Positions 26,095 through 32,957 of a DNA stretch of 60,353 nt are shown here, piece after piece. The stretch is from Lysobacterales bacterium (GTDB taxonomy: Bacteria; Pseudomonadota; Gammaproteobacteria; Xanthomonadales; Rhodanobacteraceae), in NCBI GenBank assembly GCA_021324945.1, contig JAJPID010000016.1:1-60353 (forward strand). Direction: 5' to 3'. Within the stretch, counting starts at the first letter, position 1; each line of letters opens with the position of its first letter. Both the position numbers and the translations under genes were made by a program. The notes beneath the pieces were generated by a model that searched no databases, was not told where the DNA came from, and saw only the letters and a program-made list of their open reading frames with translations.

Positions 26095-27741
26095 GTGACT
26101 GCAAAAATCTCCCCACTTGCCGGCAAGCCCGCGCCGAAATCGTTGCTGGTCGATATCGGCAAGCTGTTGGACGCCTATACGGATAGACGGCCGGACCCTT
26201 CGGTGCCAGAGCAACGCGTGGCGTTCGGCACGTCAGGCCATCGCGGCTCATCGCTGGATGGCAGTTTCAACGAGTGGCATATCCTCGCGATTACGCAGGC
26301 GATCTGCGATTTTCGCGCGAAGGAAAAGATCGGCGGCCCGCTTTACATCGGCATTGACACGCACGCGCTGTCGCAGCCTGCATTCAAAAGCGCGCTGGAA
26401 GTGCTGGCCGCCAATGGCGTGACCACGCTGACCGCCAAGGGCGGAGAGTTCACGCCCACGCCGGTCATCTCGCACGCCATTCTCACTTACAACCGCGGCC
26501 GCACGTCGGGTTTGGCCGACGGTATCGTAGTCACGCCTTCGCACAATCCGCCCGACAACGGCGGATTCAAGTACAACCCGGTCAACGGCGGCCCGGCCGA
26601 CACGCGCACTACAGGCTGGATCGAGAAACGCGCCAACACCTATCTTGAAAAGAAACTGGAAGGCGTGAAGCGCATGCCGTTCGCGCAGGCGCGCTGCGCT
26701 TCGACCACGCGCGAACACGATTTCCTGGATGCCTATATTACCGATCTCGCCAAGGTGATCGACTTCGATGCGATCCGCGGCAGCGGTTTGCATTTCGGCG
26801 TCGATCCGCTGGGCGGCGCGGGCGTGCACTACTGGGCGCCGATCGCGGAGAAATATGGCATCGACCTCGACGTGGTCAGCGAGGAAGTCGACCCGCAATT
26901 CGCCTTCATGACGGTGGACTGGGACGGACAGATCCGCATGGATCCGTCGTCGAAATATGCGATGCAGCGGCTGATCGGCTTGAAGGACAGATTCGACGTA
27001 GCTTTCGCCTGCGACACCGACCATGACCGCCATGGCGTGGTGACGCGCAGCACCGGACTGATGGTGCCGAACCATTACCTGAGCGTGGCGATCGCCTATC
27101 TGTGTGGCCATCGTGCGGGTTGGCCGAGGCACGTGAAGCTTGGCAAGACGGTGGTCAGCACGGCGCTGCTGGATCGCGTCGCACGCCGAATCGGGCGCGA
27201 ACTGTACGAAACGCCAGTCGGCTTCAAATGGTTCGCCGATGGGTTGCTAGACGGCTCACTCGGCTTCGGCTGTGAGGAAAGCGCGGGCGCCTCGTTCCTG
27301 CGCCGCGATGGTTCTGTGTGGACCACCGACAAGGACGGCATCGCCTCGGCCTTGCTCGCCGCCGAGATCACCGCGCGCACCGGCCGCGATCCGGGCGAGT
27401 TGTATGGTGCGTTGACCAACGAACTCGGCGAACCGCTGGGTGATCGCGTAGACGCGAAAGCCACGCCGGAGCAAAAACAGAAACTTGCGAAACTCTCTGC
27501 AGACGAGATCAAACTCGACACGCTGGCCGGCGAAAAGATCGAACGCATGCTGGATCGTGCGCCTGGCAACGACGCGCCGATCGGCGGCATCAAGGTCATC
27601 GCCCAAAGCGGCTGGTTCGCTGCGCGGCCCTCCGGCACCGAGGACATCTACAAGATCTACGCGGAAAGTTTCCGTGATGGGAAACACTTGAAGCGCATCC
27701 TCGAGGAAGCACAGCAGATCGTCGACAAGGCGATCGCGTGA
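26095..27741 (+). CDS. pgm: Phosphoglucomutase (alpha-D-glucose phosphate-specific)
   Basis: Interconverts glucose-1-phosphate and glucose-6-phosphate, the step that joins the phosphorylase product to central metabolism. 548 aa. The phosphoserine loop is TPSHNPPDNGG, the metal loop DTDHDRHG, the sugar-binding loop GCEESAGAS and the phosphate-binding loop RPSGTEDIYKIYAES. Starts at GTG 26095 behind AAGGAG. It is the last gene of the carbohydrate set, 75 bp after pgi. Confidence 0.95.
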   Translation: MTAKISPLAGKPAPKSLLVDIGKLLDAYTDRRPDPSVPEQRVAFGTSGHRGSSLDGSFNEWHILAITQAICDFRAKEKIGGPLYIGIDTHALSQPAFKSALEVLAANGVTTLTAKGGEFTPTPVISHAILTYNRGRTSGLADGIVVTPSHNPPDNGGFKYNPVNGGPADTRTTGWIEKRANTYLEKKLEGVKRMPFAQARCASTTREHDFLDAYITDLAKVIDFDAIRGSGLHFGVDPLGGAGVHYWAPIAEKYGIDLDVVSEEVDPQFAFMTVDWDGQIRMDPSSKYAMQRLIGLKDRFDVAFACDTDHDRHGVVTRSTGLMVPNHYLSVAIAYLCGHRAGWPRHVKLGKTVVSTALLDRVARRIGRELYETPVGFKWFADGLLDGSLGFGCEESAGASFLRRDGSVWTTDKDGIASALLAAEITARTGRDPGELYGALTNELGEPLGDRVDAKATPEQKQKLAKLSADEIKLDTLAGEKIERMLDRAPGNDAPIGGIKVIAQSGWFAARPSGTEDIYKIYAESFRDGKHLKRILEEAQQIVDKAIA

Positions 27742-27749
27742 GGAATGCC

Positions 27750-27880
27750 ATGAGCATACGTTTCAAAGTCGGCGATCACGTCCCCTGTAATTCCGAAGCC
27801 GGCCACGTCAGCGGCCACGTCGTGAAATCCATACCCGCGACTTCGACCCCAAGGGCCACATCTACCACGCCAGCACGCTC
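27750..27880 (+). pseudogene. Truncated, frameshifted DUF2945 (HVA1-type) gene
   Basis: From ATG 27750 the frame reads MSIRFKVGDHVPCNSEAGHV, then SGHVVKS, the start of a DUF2945 TUDOR-like protein (normally about 70 aa). At the run AAA (27825-27827) the coding sense moves to the next frame, HTRDFDPKGHIYHAS, as expected if one A has been lost. The usual C-terminal KSDKT...HKG segment is absent; the sequence runs into the tail of an MFS remnant on the other strand. As read it stops at 27888-27890 after 46 residues. Confidence 0.65.
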
Positions 27881-28180
27881 GGAAGGGTGAAAGAAGTCGC
27901 CGGTCAGCGACGCGATGAAGGGCGTCGCCACCGCTCCCCCCGCGCACAATCCCAGCCGGCACAGTACGGCATGGAGTAGTCGGTTCACGCACCGCTGGCG
28001 ATCATCGCCAGCGACCACAGTGCAATGCCCGCCACCAGCAGGCGGTTGCGCTTGATGCGATCGACCAGCCTGCCGAAGGGCAGGGTGGCGAAGGCGTCGA
28101 TCGCGGTCGACACGGATTCCGGCAACCCGATTTCAAATTGTCGATGTGCAGATCGTCTTCGATCGGCGCAGCCATCGCCG
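27872..28180 (-). pseudogene. Remnant of an MFS transporter N-terminal half
   Basis: Three consecutive pieces in different frames together match the first helices of a major facilitator permease: APIEDDLHIDNLKSG, then FATLPFGRLVDRIKRNRLLV with IALWSLAMIASG (motif A loop and helix 3), then GLCAGGAVATPFIASLTGDFF with HPSERA. At least two frameshifts separate them. The 5' end is cut by the tandem repeat at 28185 and the 3' three quarters are missing. Confidence 0.6.
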
Positions 28181-28184
28181 GGCC

Positions 28185-28268
28185 GTTGCTGCATCTGACG
28201 TTGCTGCATCTGACGTTGCTGCATCTGACGTTGCTGCATCTGGCGTTGCTGCATCTGACGTTGCTGCC
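28185..28268. repeat. 15-bp tandem repeat, about 5.5 copies
   Basis: Unit GTTGCTGCATCTGAC, starts at 28185, 28200, 28215, 28230 (one base differs: GGC) and 28245, with a partial sixth copy to 28268. As 15 is a multiple of three, the minus strand reads a QMQQR penta-peptide array. It lies directly before the MFS remnant. Probably a variable-number repeat. Confidence 0.9.
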
Positions 28269-28542
28269 ATCGATGGCGGTCTGATGAACCACCGACCAGC
28301 CGCTCAGGCATGAAATCCATGCGGCAGGTGACAGCGCTGTTACCGGTCGTGAAGGCTTGCGGCTCTAAAGTGGAAGCGCCCAGCGCGGACGGCAGGGCAA
28401 TCGACAAAACTCTGGCTTGCATGACCCGTGCGCGCGGACAACGCCACGCAGCCGGCGCAATCTGTCGATCCGGCATCTGCCCGTTCGTCGCAATGGCAGA
28501 GGCGTTGTTCGGCGCCTCATTCGTCAACACTGGAGAGGAGCG
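28269..28542. other. Gap before the VOC gene, no convincing gene
   Basis: The minus strand has an open frame from ATG 28422 that begins like a signal peptide (MQARVLSIALPSALGAST) and runs into the QMQQR repeat, but it has no ribosome site and no recognised family. It may be the 5' scrap of a decayed secreted protein. The only other feature supported here is the promoter-like pair at 28463-28489. Confidence 0.35.
28463..28489 (+). promoter_or_regulatory. Candidate ECF42-type promoter
   Basis: TGTCGA (28463-28468), 17 nt, then CGTC (28486-28489). As I recall, the target promoters described for ECF42 sigma factors have TGTCGA at -35 and CG(A/T)C at -10. The element is 53 nt before the VOC gene ATG, at the head of the VOC-DGPF-ECF42 gene set, where autoregulation would be expected. 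Confidence 0.5.
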
Positions 28543-28974
28543 ATGATCATGCAATGGAGTCCCTATCTGTTTTTCGACGGCAACTGCGAGGAAGCTTTCA
28601 ATTTCTACGCACAGATCCTGCACGGAAAGATCGTCAGGCTCTCCCGTTACGGCGATGCGCCGGGAGAAGACACGGCGCCTTCGCCGGAAAGCCGCAACCG
28701 CATCATGCATGCCCGCCTGGAAGCGGGCGATCAGGTGCTGATGGGGTCCGATGCGTGCCCGCCGCAGTATGAGTATGAGGGCGTCAACGGCTTCTCGATC
28801 TCGCTGGAAGTCGATTCGGCAGCCGAGGCGGAGCGCATCTTCAAGGCGCTCTCGCAGGGCGGCAATGTGCAGATGCCGCTGGACAAGACGTTCTGGTCGG
28901 AGCGCTTCGGCATGCTGGTCGACCGCTACAACATCCCCTGGTTCATCAACTACACGGGCAACGTGCGGTTCTGA
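28543..28974 (+). CDS. VOC-family (PhnB/glyoxalase-like) protein
   Basis: 143 aa, two beta-alpha-beta-beta-beta units of the vicinal oxygen chelate fold. PhnB-like features: PYLFFDGNCEEAFNFYAQIL at the start, MHARLEAGDQVLMGSD in the middle, and FWSERFGMLVDRYNIPWFIN near the end. A strong GGAGAGGAG ribosome site sits before ATG 28543. Likely first gene of the sigma-factor module. Substrate unknown; proteins of this kind are frequent neighbours of ECF41/42 sigma genes. Confidence 0.88.
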   Translation: MIMQWSPYLFFDGNCEEAFNFYAQILHGKIVRLSRYGDAPGEDTAPSPESRNRIMHARLEAGDQVLMGSDACPPQYEYEGVNGFSISLEVDSAAEAERIFKALSQGGNVQMPLDKTFWSERFGMLVDRYNIPWFINYTGNVRF

Positions 28975-29039
28975 TCGAAGTTGACCCGAGTGCGCCGACA
29001 TGTTTTCGTATCCGGACACACATGCACGCGAGGACCGAG

Positions 29040-29396
29040 ATGGCTTATCTGCTGCTGATCCTGGAACAGCGCGAAGACCGCGCCAAGCGCACCGAAGCGG
29101 AAGGGCAGGCCGCGTACGAAAGCATGTCCCGCTGGCGCGACAGCCTGCGCGAGCGCGGCGTGCTGCAAACCGCAGAAGCCCTGCGGCCGGATCGCGACGG
29201 CGTGCGCCTGAGCAAGCGCAACGGTAAACGCAGCGTGATGGACGGGCCCTTCGTGGAATCCAAGGAAATGGTCGGCGGTTTTTTCCTGCTCGATTGCAAG
29301 ACGAAGGAGGAAGCGGTTGCGATCGCGGACGAATGTCCGGCGGCGGAATATGCGACGGTAGAGGTGCGCGAGTTGGCGCCGTGTTACGTAATTTGA
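29040..29396 (+). CDS. DGPF-domain (YCII-related) protein
   Basis: 118 aa. The diagnostic motif is VMDGPFVESKEMVGGFFLLD at about residues 68-87, within a ferredoxin-like YCII fold. Members of this family are the conserved genomic partners of ECF42 sigma factors; their biochemical role is not settled. ATG 29040 has GAGGA upstream; an ATG at 29022 is also in frame. It lies 65 bp after the VOC gene and 87 bp before the sigma gene. Confidence 0.9.
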   Translation: MAYLLLILEQREDRAKRTEAEGQAAYESMSRWRDSLRERGVLQTAEALRPDRDGVRLSKRNGKRSVMDGPFVESKEMVGGFFLLDCKTKEEAVAIADECPAAEYATVEVRELAPCYVI

Positions 29397-29483
29397 GAGC
29401 GGACACAAGAATGCTCGCCATGGCCGCTTCTTGATCTTCGCGACCATGGACGATCGCAAGAATATGTGTTGTGATCGAGCGGC

Positions 29484-30749
29484 ATGCCGGCGACCGATCT
29501 CAACCAGCGCATCTCCGCCATCTGGCGCATCGAATCGCCGAAGCTGATCGCCTGCCTCGCGCGCATGTTGCGCGATGTCGGCCAAGCCGAGGAACTGGCG
29601 CAGGACGCGCTGGTGACCGCGCTGGAAACCTGGCCGCGCGACGGCGTGCCCGACAATCCCGGCGCCTGGTTGATGACCACGGCCAAGCGCCGCGCGATCG
29701 ATCAGTTGCGCCGCCACAAATTGATCGAGTGCAAGCACGAACAGATCGGCTACGAGATCGAAATGGGGCAAGACGAACCCTCGGAAACGCGCCAGGATCC
29801 CGATGACGACATCGGCGACGACCTACTGCGGCTGATCTTCACCGCCTGCCATCCTGTGCTGCCGTTGGACGCGCGCGTGGCATTGACGCTGCGGTTGCTC
29901 GGCGGGCTGACCACCGCCGAGATCGCGCGTGCTTATCTGGTGCCGGAAGCGACGATCGCGCAGCGCATCGTGCGTGCCAAGCGCACGCTCGCTAAAGCTC
30001 AGGTGCCGTTCGAAATTCCGCGCGCGGACGAGCGCGTTAAGCGGCTCGCTTCCGTACTGGAAGTGATCTACCTGATCTTCAACGAAGGTTATACCGCCAC
30101 GTCCGGTGAAGATTGGCTGCGTCCGGCACTGTGCGAGGATGCCCTGCGGCTGGGCCGCGTGTTGGCCGGCCTGATGCCGCAGGAACCCGAAGCACTGAGC
30201 CTGCTGGCGCTGATGGAGTTGCAGGCTTCGCGCTTGCGCGCGCGCGTGGATGCCAATGGCGAGCCCGTGCTGCTGTCCGACCAGAACCGCGCGCACTGGG
30301 ATCGCCTACTGATCCGGCGCGGCTGTTTGAGCATCGAACGTGCGCTGAAACTCGGCGGCGCGCCGGGTCCGTACCTGTTGCAGGCGATGATCGCTGCCTG
30401 TCATGCGCGTGCGCCGGGCACCGATCAAACTGATTGGAATTTGATCGCGCAATTGTATGCGCAGCTCGCGCAGATCGCACCGTCGCCGGTGATTGAGCTC
30501 AACCGCGCAGTGGCAGTGGCGATGGCGCAAGGGCCCACGCGCGGATTGCAATTGGTCGATGCGCTGCGCGAAGAGCCCGCGCTGAAGAACTACCATTTGT
30601 TGCCGAGCGTGCGCGGCGATCTGCTGAACAAGCTCGGCCGCGTGAATGAAGCGCGCGCGGAGTTCGAGCGCGCCGCCTCGCTGGCGCAGAACACGCGCGA
30701 ACGCGCCCTGCTGTTGAAACGGGCGGCTGCCTGCGGGCAGCACGCATAG
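29484..30749 (+). CDS. ECF42-type RNA polymerase sigma factor
   Basis: 421 aa, far longer than a normal ECF factor of about 190. Region 2 is AEELAQDALVTALETWP with NPGAWLMTTAKRRAIDQLRR; region 4 is RLLGGLTTAEIARAYLVPEA with TIAQRIVRAKRTLA. The remaining 230 residues are an alpha-helical TPR-like extension (FNEGYTATSGEDWLRPALC, LYAQLAQIAPSPVIELNRAV) characteristic of ECF42, in which the extension rather than an anti-sigma factor controls activity. No anti-sigma gene is nearby, which fits. 154 bp without features follow before the convergent ABC genes. Confidence 0.92.
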   Translation: MPATDLNQRISAIWRIESPKLIACLARMLRDVGQAEELAQDALVTALETWPRDGVPDNPGAWLMTTAKRRAIDQLRRHKLIECKHEQIGYEIEMGQDEPSETRQDPDDDIGDDLLRLIFTACHPVLPLDARVALTLRLLGGLTTAEIARAYLVPEATIAQRIVRAKRTLAKAQVPFEIPRADERVKRLASVLEVIYLIFNEGYTATSGEDWLRPALCEDALRLGRVLAGLMPQEPEALSLLALMELQASRLRARVDANGEPVLLSDQNRAHWDRLLIRRGCLSIERALKLGGAPGPYLLQAMIAACHARAPGTDQTDWNLIAQLYAQLAQIAPSPVIELNRAVAVAMAQGPTRGLQLVDALREEPALKNYHLLPSVRGDLLNKLGRVNEARAEFERAASLAQNTRERALLLKRAAACGQHA

Positions 30750-30903
30750 AGCGGCTAGCGTCCATTCGGATGCGCACATCGCGAGGCCCAGCGCGATTCG
30801 ATACGATGAATTCGCCTTGCGCCTTACTACGAAGCGATCAATGTCTGCACATGGGCGCCGGGCGCGCGCTAGCGCTGCAGCGGAAAACCGAAGGTCGTGC
30901 CGC

Positions 30904-31671
30904 TCAACTCTTGAGCTTGTAGCCCGTACGGAAGATCCAGCTGACCGCGATCAGGCAAAGGATCAGGAACCCGAAGATCGCCACGAGGCTGATGCCCACA
31001 TTCACGTCGGCAAGACCGTAGAAACTCCAGCGGAAACCGCTGATCAGATACACCACCGGATTCGCCAGCGTGATCTTCTGCCACACCGACGGCAGCATGT
31101 GGATCGAATAGAAACTGCCGCCGAGGAAGGTGAGCGGGGTGATGATCAGCAGCGGGATCACCTGCAACTTCTCGAAGTTGTCCGCCCAGATGCCGATGAT
31201 GAAACCGAACAGGCTGAATGTGATCGCGGTGAGCAGCAGAAAGGCAACCATCCACAGCGGATGCGCGATGTCGTAGGCCACGAAGACGCGCGCCGTGGCA
31301 AGAATGATCAGCCCGACGATCACGGATTTTGTCGCGGCCGCGCCGACGTAGCTCACGACGATCTCTATGAAGGACACCGGCGCGGAATGGATTTCGTAGA
31401 TCGTGCCGACGAATTTCGGAAAGTAGATGCCGAACGAGGCGTTGGACACGCTCTGCGTCAGCAGCGTCAGCATGATCAGGCCGGGGATGATGAATGCGCC
31501 GTAGCTCACGCCTTCCACCGAGGTAATGCGCGAACCAATCGCCGAGCCGAATACCACGAAATACAGCGAGGTCGAGATCACCGGCGCAGCCACGCTCTGC
31601 ATCAGCGTGCGGCGCGTGCGCGCCATTTCGAACTTGTAAATAGAACGAATAGCTTGGAAGTTCAAGGTCAT
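30904..31671 (-). CDS. ABC-2 type transporter permease
   Basis: 255 aa from ATG 31671 ([10 protein letters not shown]). Six hydrophobic helices in the ABC-2 arrangement; signature stretches are [40 protein letters not shown] and [20 protein letters not shown]. Pairs with the ATPase upstream to form an exporter of unknown substrate. The ATG overlaps the stop of a 33-codon leader by 4 nt. A TTG at 31707 is in frame but lies within a hairpin repeat, so ATG 31671 is preferred. Confidence 0.9.
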   Translation of the reverse strand: MTLNFQAIRSIYKFEMARTRRTLMQSVAAPVISTSLYFVVFGSAIGSRITSVEGVSYGAFIIPGLIMLTLLTQSVSNASFGIYFPKFVGTIYEIHSAPVSFIEIVVSYVGAAATKSVIVGLIILATARVFVAYDIAHPLWMVAFLLLTAITFSLFGFIIGIWADNFEKLQVIPLLIITPLTFLGGSFYSIHMLPSVWQKITLANPVVYLISGFRWSFYGLADVNVGISLVAIFGFLILCLIAVSWIFRTGYKLKS

Positions 31672-31769
31672 TTTTTTAACGCGGCTTTTAGTGAGAAGTG
31701 CGGACAAGGATGTCCGCTTTCACGCGCGGGGATGCGCATCAAACGGATGGCTTGGAGGTTCAGTTTCAT
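31668..31769 (-). CDS. 33-codon leader ORF made by duplication of the permease start
   Basis: ATG 31769 overlaps the stop of the ATPase gene (ATGA), and the ORF ends in a TGA that overlaps the permease ATG (31671). It begins [10 protein letters not shown], nearly the same as the permease start [10 protein letters not shown], then diverges into a repeat-encoded segment. The original permease probably began here, and insertion of about 98 bp with partial duplication of the start split it. Both overlaps would pass ribosomes along. Whether the peptide accumulates is unknown. Confidence 0.5.
   Translation of the reverse strand: MKLNLQAIRLMRIPARESGHPCPHFSLKAALKK
31700..31717. repeat. Short hairpin element in the ABC leader
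   Basis: GCGGACA (31700-31706), 4-nt loop AGGA, TGTCCGC (31711-31717): a perfect 7-bp stem. It lies in the inserted segment between the duplicated permease starts and could slow ribosomes or polymerase between ATPase and permease. Confidence 0.6.
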
Positions 31770-32776
31770 TCGCGCTCCGACTTGATCAATTCAACGAAGA
31801 TTTCCTCGAGCGAATTCTGCCGCGTGCTGAGATCCTTGAAGCCGATGCCCGCAGCGCCGAGATCGCGAAGCAGGGCAGTGATGCCGGTGCGCTCGGCCTG
31901 CGTGTCGTAGGTGTAGATCAGTTCGGTGCCGTCCGCGCCGAGCTCGAGATCGTAAGAGGCGAGCGACCCGGGAATCCCTCCCATGCGCTTGTGCAGTTGC
32001 AGGATCAACTGCTTCTTGCCGAGCTTGCGCATCAGCGCGTGTTTCTCCTCGACAACGATCAATCCGCCCTTGTTGATCACGCCCACGCGGTCGGCCATCT
32101 CCTCGGCTTCCTCGATGTAGTGCGTGGTGAGGATGATGGTGACGCCGCGCTCGCGCAGTCGGCGCACCATATTCCACATGTCGCGGCGCAATTCGACGTC
32201 CACGCCGGCGGTCGGTTCGTCCAGGAACAGCACGTCGGGTTCGTGCGACAGCGCTTTGGCGATCATCACGCGACGCTTCATGCCTCCCGAGAGCGTCAGG
32301 ATCTTGTTGTTGCGCTTGTCCCACAGCGCCAGATCCTTCAACACCTGCTCGATGTGTGCGGGTTTCGGCGCCTTCCCGAACAGGCCACGACTGAAGCTCA
32401 CCGTATTCCACACCGTCTCGAACGCGTCGGTGGTGAGTTCCTGCGGCACCAGCCCGATGATCGCGCGCGTAGCGCGGAAGTCGCGCACGATGTCGTGACC
32501 GGCGACTGCGACCGAGCCTTCGCCCGGATTGACGATGCCGCAGACGATGTTGATCAGCGTGGTCTTGCCCGCGCCGTTGGGGCCGAGCAGCGCGAAAATT
32601 TCGCCGCGACGGATGTCGAGATCGATGTGCTTAAGCGCGGTGAAGCCGCTCGCGTAGGTCTTGCTCAGACCCTTGATCGACACGATGGCATCGGTTGCCG
32701 GCGTGGCGTTGGTTTGCGGCGTGTTTGATATCGCTGCGTTCTGCACGGGTGCGGCCTGAAGAGACAAGCCGCACAT
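31766..32776 (-). CDS. ABC transporter ATP-binding protein
   Basis: 336 aa. Walker [11 protein letters not shown]-loop in VPQELTT, signature [15 protein letters not shown], Walker [15 protein letters not shown]-loop THYIEEAEE. The C-terminal 80 residues match the DRA/NodI-like extension of exporters. The first 30 residues are not conserved, so the true start could be a little downstream. Drives the ABC-2 permease encoded next. A good sigma-70-type promoter lies about 65 bp upstream. Confidence 0.93.
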   Translation of the reverse strand: MCGLSLQAAPVQNAAISNTPQTNATPATDAIVSIKGLSKTYASGFTALKHIDLDIRRGEIFALLGPNGAGKTTLINIVCGIVNPGEGSVAVAGHDIVRDFRATRAIIGLVPQELTTDAFETVWNTVSFSRGLFGKAPKPAHIEQVLKDLALWDKRNNKILTLSGGMKRRVMIAKALSHEPDVLFLDEPTAGVDVELRRDMWNMVRRLRERGVTIILTTHYIEEAEEMADRVGVINKGGLIVVEEKHALMRKLGKKQLILQLHKRMGGIPGSLASYDLELGADGTELIYTYDTQAERTGITALLRDLGAAGIGFKDLSTRQNSLEEIFVELIKSERE

Positions 32777-32837
32777 GATCGCGTAAGGCCGCCCGGCGCG
32801 AAAGCTTGACAGCCGCCGTATTGCAGCGATTTTCGAG

Positions 32838-32868
32838 ATAATATTAACGAGAATGTATATTATGTAAA
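32838..32868 (-). promoter_or_regulatory. AT-rich promoter with inverted repeat upstream of the ABC genes
   Basis: On the minus strand TTTACA (32868-32863), a 16-nt spacer and TAATAT (32846-32841) make a near-consensus sigma-70 promoter. ATAATAT (32838-32844) and ATATTAT (32857-32863) form an inverted repeat covering the -10 and spacer, as an operator would. The patch is much more AT-rich than its surroundings. The gap 32777-32957 contains nothing else. Confidence 0.5.
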
Positions 32869-32957
32869 ATTATTTGGAGACTCAGCTCAAGCCGCCTCGT
32901 AACGAGTTGTCTGGTCTGACCATCCCACTGCCCGCATCACACGCGTCGTGATCGCAA

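Noticed and set aside
28185-28268. Possible CRISPR array
   Set aside because: Units are 15 bp and directly adjacent without spacers; this is a simple tandem repeat and no cas gene is near.
27985-29421. Minus-strand open frame of 478 codons covering the VOC and DGPF genes
   Set aside because: It is antisense to two well-recognised genes with good ribosome sites. Its only real-looking parts are the QMQQR array and the MFS scrap at its end.
31671-31707. TTG 31707 as start of the ABC permease
   Set aside because: It would start translation inside the hairpin of the inserted segment, while ATG 31671 is coupled to the leader stop and gives the conserved N-terminus.
30817-32728. Long plus-strand open frames opposite the ABC exporter genes
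   Set aside because: Rich in His, Arg, Asp and Gln as expected for antisense of GC-rich genes; no start signals or domains.
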